DNA of 64,000 nucleotides from DATAPD01 sp036265385 (GTDB lineage Bacteria > Acidobacteriota > Terriglobia > Terriglobales > Acidobacteriaceae), in the NCBI GenBank assembly GCA_036265385.1, contig DATAPD010000025.1:186001-250000 (forward strand). Direction: 5' to 3'. The notes under the pieces are model-generated. The model was not told the DNA's origin. It did no database searches and was given only the letters and a program-made list of their open reading frames with translations. Positions 58,606 through 64,000 of this stretch are shown here, in pieces; within the stretch, counting starts at the first letter, position 1, and every line of letters starts with the position of its first letter. A program made the translations under genes and the position numbers.

Positions 58606-58785
58606 CTAGAGTTTCTCGAAGAATTCGCAGCCTGAGCACGAGATATAAATACCGCCTGGCGTTCCCCGTTCACGGTCCTTTACGCGTTTGACGATCCGCG
58701 TGGCCTTGCCACATTTGGGGCAGTCGGTGCTCTTCGAAGTGTCCATGACCTTCTTGCGGTCTGCGGTTTTTGCAATCTTTGCCAT
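58606..58785 (-). CDS. Very small zinc-ribbon protein (59 residues)
   Basis: A 59-residue open frame, translated from the sequence directly: an N-terminal basic helix (MAKIAKTADRKKVMDTSK) followed by a zinc ribbon with CPKC and CSGC, spaced by about 26 residues, and a terminal EFFEKL. The two CxxC pairs, at residues 22-25 and 50-53, fit a metal-binding knuckle similar to topoisomerase-type or ribosomal-type ribbons. The start ATG at 58785 has AGGAG six bases ahead. I do not recognise a family; small proteins of this type are expected in Acidobacteriota. Two hairpins lie in its 5' region at 58856-58901. Confidence 0.75.
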   Translation of the reverse strand: MAKIAKTADRKKVMDTSKSTDCPKCGKATRIVKRVKDRERGTPGGIYISCSGCEFFEKL

Positions 58786-58855
58786 CGTGTTCTCCTGACA
58801 GGAATGTGCCCACCGGCCGTGCCGCGGGTTCTACCTGGTTGTGTGGGAGTGTGTG

Positions 58856-58875
58856 CGCCGGAAGCGTTTCCGGCG
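58856..58875 (-). other. Stable hairpin, first of a tandem pair
   Basis: CGCCGGAA/TTCCGGCG, a perfect 8-bp stem with GCGT loop. On the minus strand it would lie about 70 bases ahead of the 59-residue protein start, so it may be part of a leader or a terminator. Confidence 0.5.
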
Positions 58876-58879
58876 GATG

Positions 58880-58901
58880 AGCACGCATCCGAAGGCGTGC
58901 T
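58880..58901 (-). other. Stable hairpin, second of a tandem pair
   Basis: AGCACGC/GCGTGCT, 7 perfect base pairs with an 8-base loop. It is four bases from the first hairpin. No U-tract follows on either strand. Confidence 0.45.
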
Positions 58902-58926
58902 GTTGTACTCGCCTGTGTGATTCTAC

Positions 58927-58954
58927 AGTATTCAGCAATCGGCAGTCAGCATCG
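58927..58954 (+). repeat. Heptanucleotide tandem array (AGTATTC/AGCAATC type)
   Basis: AGTATTC AGCAATC GGCAGTC AGCATCG, period 7, between the hairpin pair and the acyl-CoA dehydrogenase leader. Confidence 0.6.
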
Positions 58955-59030
58955 GCATGTGCGAACCCTTATTTCTGGTAACCTGATAGGTTTGACTTTG
59001 GGTGCCTAGCGCTTCTGCTAAGAGGATCAT

Positions 59031-60212
59031 ATGCCTGCAATCAAGTTTAAGGGTGTGGACTTCATCGAGTTCGACACGTTGCTCACCGACGATGAGCGGT
59101 TGGTGCGCGACACGGCGCGCAAATTCATTGAAGAAAACCTCGTGCCGATCATTGAAGAGTGCAATCGTGCTGGGCGCTTCCCTCGCGAATTGGTGAAGCC
59201 GATGGCAGAGCTTGGCTTCTTTGGGGCATCGCTGCAAGGGTACGGTTGCGCAGGAATGGGCAATGTCGAGTACGGATTGGTCACGCAGGAACTTGAGCGC
59301 GGCGATTCAGGCGTGAGGTCGTTCGTAAGTGTGCAGTCGGCGTTGGTGATGTATCCGATTCATGCATTCGGCAGCGATGAGCAGAAGAACACCTGGTTGC
59401 CGGCCATGCAAAAAGGCGAGAAGTTGGGATGCTTCGGCCTGACTGAACCGGATTTCGGATCGAACCCGGGCGGAATGCGGACGCGAGCGCGCAAGTCAGG
59501 AAAAGAGTACGTCCTCAACGGGGAGAAGATGTGGATCACCTCGGGAACGATTGCCGACGTGGCGGTGATCTGGGCGAAGGTGGAAGACGAAGGAGACAAA
59601 GTTCGGGGATTTCTGGTCGAAACGGACCGCCCGGGATTCAAGGCTGACGATATTCATGGAAAGTGGTCGCTGCGCGCATCAGTAACGTCGGGCTTGTCGC
59701 TGCAGGATGTGCGTATACCGGAGTCGAACTTGCTGCCGTTGAGTGGCGGATTGAAGTCTCCGCTGATGTGCCTGAACCAGGCGCGCTACGGAATTGCCTG
59801 GGGCGCGGTAGGAGCTGCGATGGCATGCTACGACTGTGCGCTGCAATATTCCCTGTTGCGGAAGCAATTTCGAGATCAGCCGATCGCGTCCCACCAACTC
59901 GTGCAGGAAAAGTTGGCATGGATGATTAACGAGATCACGAAAGCGCAGTTGCTTGTGCTGCAGGTTGGGCGTCTAAAAGACGCTGGCAAGGTAGAGCACC
60001 AGCACATCTCAATGGCAAAGCGGAATAACGTTTGGATGGCGCTGGAGTGTGCGCGCAAGTCACGAGACATTCTGGGAGCGAATGGAGTTGCGGATGATTA
60101 TCCGATCATGCGGCACTTGATGAACCTCGAATCGGTAAAGACCTACGAGGGCACGCACGATATCCATACGCTGATCATCGGATCCAGCGTGACGGGAATC
60201 GACGCGTTTTGA
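59031..60212 (+). CDS. gcdH: Acyl-CoA dehydrogenase, glutaryl-CoA dehydrogenase-like
   Basis: A 393-residue FAD enzyme. The catalytic Glu is Glu373 in TYEGTHDIHTLIIGSSVTG, as in glutaryl-CoA dehydrogenase. CFGLTEPDFGSNPGGMRTRA with MWITSGTIADVAVIWAK supplies FAD contacts, and the tail ends in GIDAF like the GcdH group. It would convert glutaryl-CoA to crotonyl-CoA with CO2 loss, in lysine/tryptophan or aromatic breakdown. Arg residues of the glutarate site cannot be verified by eye, so short-chain acyl-CoA specificity is an alternative. The start has AGAGG five bases ahead. A -35 like TTGACT lies 35 bases upstream without a good -10. No partner gene is nearby. Confidence 0.88.
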   Translation: MPAIKFKGVDFIEFDTLLTDDERLVRDTARKFIEENLVPIIEECNRAGRFPRELVKPMAELGFFGASLQGYGCAGMGNVEYGLVTQELERGDSGVRSFVSVQSALVMYPIHAFGSDEQKNTWLPAMQKGEKLGCFGLTEPDFGSNPGGMRTRARKSGKEYVLNGEKMWITSGTIADVAVIWAKVEDEGDKVRGFLVETDRPGFKADDIHGKWSLRASVTSGLSLQDVRIPESNLLPLSGGLKSPLMCLNQARYGIAWGAVGAAMACYDCALQYSLLRKQFRDQPIASHQLVQEKLAWMINEITKAQLLVLQVGRLKDAGKVEHQHISMAKRNNVWMALECARKSRDILGANGVADDYPIMRHLMNLESVKTYEGTHDIHTLIIGSSVTGIDAF

Positions 60213-60270
60213 TCCCGCAGATGAACAGAGTGATCTAAGGCGCAGGAAGTTGGCGTAACAAGATACGCCG

Positions 60271-60669
60271 CTACGCATACAACTCCGATAACAATTCGTA
60301 GGCGCGCCTGAGATGAGGAACAACGATACTTCCGCCGACAACTAAGGCAACGTTAAGCGCTTCCTGTTGCTCCTCATTTGTCGCACCCAAGCGATATGAC
60401 TGGACGATGTGGTAATTGATGCAGTCGTCACAGCGCAGTCCAGCCGATACAACCAATCCCATTAGTTCTTTATATTTCGCCGGAATCGCGCCTTCCAAAT
60501 ACGTGTTGTGATCGATGTTGTAGAAGCGCTTAACCAAATAATTGTCGGCCTTTTCGACATTAGCGTTCAGACGTGTGCGCGTTTCAAGGAAGCGCCGTGC
60601 GATCTCACTTTTATCGGCGACCTGTTTTTCGGTGTAGGTGTAGATGGGCTCTTTGCGTTCTGATGGCAT
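60271..60669 (-). CDS. Carboxymuconolactone-decarboxylase/AhpD-like protein
   Basis: A 132-residue all-helical protein of the AhpD-like superfamily. It has the Cys80-x2-Cys83 pair followed by His87 (RCDDCINYHIVQSYRLGATNEE), the usual redox site of AhpD-type peroxidase partners. It lacks the classic decarboxylase substrate residues that would be decisive by eye, so the function may be antioxidant or thiol-disulfide exchange. Length is typical. No ahpC gene is adjacent. The ATG is the only good start, and the Shine-Dalgarno is weak. A 7-bp inverted repeat AAAAACT/AGTTTTT lies just upstream at 60672-60690, and the heptamer array at 60697 follows. Confidence 0.82.
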   Translation of the reverse strand: MPSERKEPIYTYTEKQVADKSEIARRFLETRTRLNANVEKADNYLVKRFYNIDHNTYLEGAIPAKYKELMGLVVSAGLRCDDCINYHIVQSYRLGATNEEQQEALNVALVVGGSIVVPHLRRAYELLSELYA

Positions 60670-60696
60670 GGAAAAACTTTAGCAGTTTTTAAAGTA

Positions 60697-60731
60697 GGCA
60701 TTCAGCACTCAGTAGTCAGCATTCAGCTGTG
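60697..60731 (+). repeat. Heptanucleotide tandem array (AGCATTC type)
   Basis: GGCATTC AGCACTC AGTAGTC AGCATTC AGCTGTG, five units of 7 bases, in the promoter region between the AhpD-like gene and glpX. Confidence 0.75.
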
Positions 60732-60766
60732 GGAATGCTTAGCGTGTTCACCGTGCCCCCCGCACT

Positions 60767-60796
60767 TTGCCTTCACAACGCGCTCTCCGCTATAGT
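60767..60796 (+). promoter_or_regulatory. Candidate promoter of glpX
   Basis: TTGCCT (60767-60772), an 18-base spacer and TATAGT (60791-60796), followed by ACAGGAGG five bases before the ATG at 60826. The -10 box has five of six matches. Confidence 0.5.
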
Positions 60797-60825
60797 CGAA
60801 GGCCGCACGAACACAGGAGGCATCA

Positions 60826-61857
60826 ATGAGCGACACCCGGCCCAGCGCCAAAGCAAAAAGTTTTGGAGAAAACATCGAGAGCGATCTCGCTCTGGAGATG
60901 CTGCGTGTAGTTGAGAACGCGGCGATCGAATCGGCGCGGACGATGGGGCAGGGTGACCGAAAGCTGGCTGACCAGGTAGCGACCGAAGCGATGCGGAAAA
61001 CGATGGACACGGTACCGATGCATGGAACGATCGTCATCGGCGAAGGAGAACGCGATGAGGCTCCCATGCTGTACATCGGCGAGAAAGTGGGAGCGTCTTT
61101 TCCAGACGGGAGCGGTGTACCGGACGTCGATATCGCAGTTGATCCCTTAGAAGGAACTAATCTATGCGCAACCGGGGCTCCCGGTTCGATCACGGTGCTA
61201 GCGGCTTCTGAAAAAGGCGGGCTACTAAATGCGCCGGACTGCTACATGGAAAAGATCGTCGTGGGACCATCGTGCAAGGACGCGGTGCATCTTGATGTGC
61301 CCGTCGAGCACAACCTGAAAAATATTGCAAAGCGACTAGATCGCGATGTGCAAGACCTGGTGGTGATCGTGCTTGATCGTCCGAGACACGAAAAGTTGAT
61401 TGCCGATATCCGCAAAGCGGGTGCGCGAATCCGGTTGATTGGAGATGGCGATTTATCGGCTGGCATCGCGGCAGCAGTCATCGGCACAGGTGTTCACGCG
61501 GTTATGGGATCAGGTGGGGCTCCGGAAGGCGTGATTACGGCGGCGGCGATTCGCTGTTTAAACGGCTACATGCAGGGTCGACTGGTGATCGATAAGCCGG
61601 AATTGGAAGAGCGCATCACAAAGATGGGAATTTCCGATAAGAAAAAGATTTACGAAGCAGAGGACTTGGCTCCGGGCAAACAGTTGATTTTCGCTGCCAC
61701 CGGGGTGACGGATGGAGCGTTGATGCGGGGCGTCCGCTTCTTTGGCGAAGGCGTACGCACGCAGTCAGTGATCATGACTTTGAATACCGGGCGCGTGCGA
61801 TTCATCGATAGTATTCATCTGGATAAGAGCCCAGATGTGAAGGTCAGGTTCGCATAG
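60826..61857 (+). CDS. glpX: Class II fructose-1,6-bisphosphatase
   Basis: A 343-residue GlpX-type phosphatase releasing phosphate from fructose 1,6-bisphosphate in gluconeogenesis. Landmarks include RVVENAAIESARTMGQGDRKLAD, the GEGERDEAPMLYIGE metal site, IAVDPLEGTNLCATGAPGS, GDGDLSAGIAAAVIGTGVH and MGSGGAPEGVITAAAI. All are intact. A clear promoter and an AGGAGG Shine-Dalgarno precede the ATG. The gene is convergent with the asparaginase-like gene. Together with transketolase it covers sugar-phosphate metabolism, although the two genes are more than 30 kb apart. Confidence 0.95.
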   Translation: MSDTRPSAKAKSFGENIESDLALEMLRVVENAAIESARTMGQGDRKLADQVATEAMRKTMDTVPMHGTIVIGEGERDEAPMLYIGEKVGASFPDGSGVPDVDIAVDPLEGTNLCATGAPGSITVLAASEKGGLLNAPDCYMEKIVVGPSCKDAVHLDVPVEHNLKNIAKRLDRDVQDLVVIVLDRPRHEKLIADIRKAGARIRLIGDGDLSAGIAAAVIGTGVHAVMGSGGAPEGVITAAAIRCLNGYMQGRLVIDKPELEERITKMGISDKKKIYEAEDLAPGKQLIFAATGVTDGALMRGVRFFGEGVRTQSVIMTLNTGRVRFIDSIHLDKSPDVKVRFA

Positions 61858-61863
61858 GAAAAT

Positions 61864-61902
61864 TCGAGTTTCGACAGTTTCAGGGTTTGGAGTTTCGAGA
61901 AA
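61864..61902 (+). repeat. Degenerate heptanucleotide array (AGTTTCG type)
   Basis: Roughly four units resembling AGTTTCG and AGTTTCA with period 7-8 just past the glpX stop. It is the weakest of the arrays. Confidence 0.35.
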
Positions 61903-61922
61903 CCGAGCTATGCGTACAATCT

Positions 61923-63158
61923 TTATTTTTTGGTTTCATTTATAAACTTCTGAACTTCTGGCGGATATGGCGGAAATTCCTGCGATGCGCCTTTGAAGAG
62001 GCTAACGGTTTTCTCGGCGCGACAGTTTCCGTCGTGGACAGCGATCTTGTGGGGTTCGTTGGGTTCATATCCTTCCCAAAGTGACACGCCGGCGTAGGCT
62101 CCATCTTTTCGCAAGATGTAGTAGGTCATATCCATAAATTTAAGGCGTGACATGTCGTTGTTGTAGTTGCGAACGATGCGTTTGAGAGCATCCATGCCGG
62201 CTTCCTGCGGAGACATGCCGCGACGCATGTTCTCGACAATCGTGTGCGCGCCCGCGACCTTAATGTTCTCTTCTCCGCTGCCGGTTGCGCCTGCGGAACC
62301 TACGTCCTGATCCGTGTAACAACCTGCTCCGATGATGGGAGAGTCTCCGCAACGACCCGGCAATTTAAACGCAAGCCCGCTGGTGGTGGTGATTCCAGAC
62401 AGTTCACCTTTCGCATTCAGTGCGGAGCAATTGATGGTACCGGTCTGCGGAAAGAGCACCTTCCGGATGGCTGATCTGCGAAACTCAGGCTTGATGCCGA
62501 CGCTGGCTGCCATCTCGTTGAGCTTGTAGAAGCGGTTCTGCCAGAGCTCGGAACTGGGTGATGTCTCGGGTGGCTTCCAACCAGGCGAGGCTAGCCCGGG
62601 GCCCCACCAGTCGTCCCGCGAGTGGTACTCCTTCCAAAGCAGCCAAACCATGCGGGAGTGTTCGGTCAAGAGATTCTCGCGAGGAAATCCCATGGCGACG
62701 GCAAAGCGCTCTGCCCCTTCACCAACCAGCATGACGTGCCCAGTGTGTTCCATGACGGCCTTGGCGACTTTGGAAACGTTCTTAATGTTGCGGACACCAC
62801 CTACCGATCCCGCACGCCGGGTTGGACCGTGCATGCAACAGGCGTCAAGTTCTACAACTCCTTCCTCGTTGGGCAGGCCTCCCAAGCCAACACTGTCGTC
62901 TTTGGGATCGTCTTCAGGTCCGGTGACCACCAGGATGGCGGAATCGAGCGTGTCGCCGCCTTTGGAAAGGTGATCATATGCGCGATCGAGGTAATCAAAG
63001 CCGTTTCCAGAGCAGACGATGATCGGACGCTTTCCTGTGGCCGCACTGGTTGACTGAGGACTGGCCTGTGACTCAGTTTTGTTAGTTTGAGCGCCTGCAC
63101 CGAGCGAGATAGATCCAGCTAAGCTTGCTCCCAGAAAATTACGGCGCGAGATCGCCAT
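61923..63158 (-). CDS. Exported N4-(beta-N-acetylglucosaminyl)-L-asparaginase-family Ntn hydrolase
   Basis: A 411-residue Ntn hydrolase with a twin-arginine signal (ISRRNFLGASLAGSISLGAGAQ). It resembles glycosylasparaginase/isoaspartyl peptidase: an autocatalytic cleavage site before a Thr near TGTINCSALN at about residue 240, then LSGITTTSGLAFKLPGRCGDSPIIGAGCY and GSGEENIKVAGAHTIVENMRRG. It may remove GlcNAc-asparagine or isoaspartyl groups from peptides in the periplasm. The GGAGG six bases ahead of the ATG at 63158 is strong. It is convergent with glpX and divergent from the eRF1-like gene region. The exact substrate is not proven. Confidence 0.88.
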   Translation of the reverse strand: MAISRRNFLGASLAGSISLGAGAQTNKTESQASPQSTSAATGKRPIIVCSGNGFDYLDRAYDHLSKGGDTLDSAILVVTGPEDDPKDDSVGLGGLPNEEGVVELDACCMHGPTRRAGSVGGVRNIKNVSKVAKAVMEHTGHVMLVGEGAERFAVAMGFPRENLLTEHSRMVWLLWKEYHSRDDWWGPGLASPGWKPPETSPSSELWQNRFYKLNEMAASVGIKPEFRRSAIRKVLFPQTGTINCSALNAKGELSGITTTSGLAFKLPGRCGDSPIIGAGCYTDQDVGSAGATGSGEENIKVAGAHTIVENMRRGMSPQEAGMDALKRIVRNYNNDMSRLKFMDMTYYILRKDGAYAGVSLWEGYEPNEPHKIAVHDGNCRAEKTVSLFKGASQEFPPYPPEVQKFINETKK

Positions 63159-63399
63159 TCTTCCTCCGAACGAAAACGGCGATCAGGATAGCACGCGATT
63201 TCCTGCGTTCTGTCCAAGTGGAGGAAGAGGCAACGCGTTTATGGACATGTGGGCTGTCCGCGCGAGATCTCTCTCGACTCACTGAAGAAAGCGCGAGTCT
63301 TCGAGATGATGCCAGGTTTTTTGCAGAGGGGTAGCGTCGGGCGTCGAGATGACGCCTAATTTTGGAGGCACAAGCGTTCGGGGGTGCGCGCTGCCGTTC

Positions 63400-64000
63400 T
63401 CAGGAGGCGAGAGAATTTTGCCCGGCCGGTGTAATGTCCATGCGGTAACGAAGCATCGCTGCGATGTTGCCCACCTGATCCAGCGCAGGTTGTTTTTTCA
63501 GATAGAAGAGCTCGATATCGCGACGAATCGCAATGGGTATGAGGGCCTCGCAAACGTCTTCAAGTTCACGTGTCGCTTGGCCACAAGCGACGCAAGCGGG
63601 AATCATATGGGAATCGATATGTCCGCAGTTTGTGCATTCCACGGCTTTGGCGGAATAAGAGTCAGACAGGAACAGCGTCTGTGCCTCACCGCTTTCAACG
63701 GCGTTCAGAACGCGACGTAATCCGGTTACACCTCGGCCATTTGCCTTAGCAAAACTGAGGGTGTCGTCAAGTAGTTTCTGACCCCGTTCCTCGATGGAGC
63801 CACGAAGGACGCGTGCGCCGAGAGACCTGATTTCTTCTGGGGTTGCACTCGCGACATCGATGGGGAAGTGTCCCAGCAAACGCTGGTTCACATAATTGTG
63901 CAGTTGGGCTTCGAATTCGGACCAGATGCTGTCATTGCATCCGACGATCAGTTTCTCCCACACGCCTCTTTCGAACTCGTCTTTCAGACGATCGGCAATG
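63400..64000 (-). CDS. Bacterial eRF1-like protein (baeRF family), 5' end outside window
   Basis: The frame stays open to the window edge (upstream codons read IADRLKDEFERG), so this is the C-terminal part of a longer protein; the GTG at 63963 is probably not the start. The visible 200 residues resemble the C-terminal part of archaeal/eukaryotic release factors: an RGSIEERGQKLLDDTLSFAK segment, GRGVTGLRRVLNAVESGEAQTLFLSD, then a zinc site with CTNCGHIDSH and CVACGQ (four Cys). It ends DITPAGQNSLAS. Bacterial eRF1-like proteins are thought to act on stalled ribosomes or under stress. The conserved Gly-Gly-Gln loop, if present, would be in the missing part, so activity cannot be judged. Confidence 0.75.
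   Translation of the reverse strand, partial: IADRLKDEFERGVWEKLIVGCNDSIWSEFEAQLHNYVNQRLLGHFPIDVASATPEEIRSLGARVLRGSIEERGQKLLDDTLSFAKANGRGVTGLRRVLNAVESGEAQTLFLSDSYSAKAVECTNCGHIDSHMIPACVACGQATRELEDVCEALIPIAIRRDIELFYLKKQPALDQVGNIAAMLRYRMDITPAGQNSLAS

Noticed and set aside
60672..60690. AAAAACT/AGTTTTT hairpin upstream of the AhpD-like gene
   Set aside because: Seven A/T-rich base pairs form a weak stem and it lies in the promoter region; not supported as a terminator.
47552..60731. CRISPR array
   Set aside because: The repeats are only 7 bases with no spacer structure; they are tandem heptamers, not direct repeats of 21-40 bases with spacers. No cas gene was seen.
1..64000. rRNA, tRNA, phage or insertion-sequence genes
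   Set aside because: No cloverleaf, rRNA core motif, transposase or integrase was recognised on reading either strand; this was by eye, so a covariance-model search could still find a tRNA.

Overview
The window is a 64 kb piece of a chromosome, probably from an Acidobacteriota member of the class Terriglobia (Koribacter/Sulfotelmatobacter-like). This is inferred from gene types, not from a marker gene. The signs are a very large Oar-like TonB-dependent receptor with a carboxypeptidase-regulatory domain, two FG-GAP/ASPIC-UnbV (CRTAC1) proteins beside long TPR proteins, a winged-helix/TolB one-component regulator, a tricorn-like protease, tandem MacB-type permeases and an MbfA protein. No rRNA, tRNA, phage gene, transposase or CRISPR array was seen. 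Base composition looks even throughout, so the window reads as core chromosome with no obvious island.

Layout. 1-7.9 kb: the end of a LacI-type regulator coupled to an MFS transporter, a metallopeptidase/ATP-grasp gene pair, a GH37 trehalase, a PfkB sugar kinase and a TPR protein. 8-20.4 kb: exported or surface proteins (TonB receptor with a clear terminator, TPR protein, two CRTAC1 paralogues, an HELGH protein, a winged-helix/TolB regulator). 20.6-25.8 kb: a glucosidase/debranching-like enzyme, a sugar porter and a GntR-LacI regulator with a palindromic candidate operator. 25.8-32.4 kb: 2-hydroxyacid dehydrogenase, transketolase, VOC protein, aminotransferase and a family-2 glycosyltransferase. 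32.6-40.8 kb: tricorn-like and S9 peptidases facing away from each other, and two MacB-like permeases. 40.9-48.7 kb: TrmO, then an amidohydrolase, Rieske oxygenase, TetR regulator, two FAD oxidoreductases and a betaine-homocysteine methyltransferase-like protein, which together suggest a glycine-betaine/methylamine demethylation locus. 48.7-64 kb: MbfA, a duplicated-domain lipid/periplasmic unknown, an alpha/beta hydrolase, three small zinc-ribbon proteins, ThiD, RlpA, PyrF, glutaryl-CoA-dehydrogenase-like enzyme, an AhpD-like protein, GlpX, a Tat-exported asparaginase-family enzyme and the end of a bacterial eRF1-like protein.

The least ordinary signal is non-coding. At least eleven intergenic loci between 47.5 and 60.7 kb carry tandem heptanucleotide arrays of related but different words, all with a strict 7-nt period; I saw none in the first 47 kb. 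A second dispersed element of about 27 nt occurs twice (38.18 and 53.66 kb, opposite orientations, one mismatch) and can fold with tandem G-A mismatches. Many starts were moved from the longest reading frame on the basis of Shine-Dalgarno sites, signal peptides or promoters, as stated per gene.
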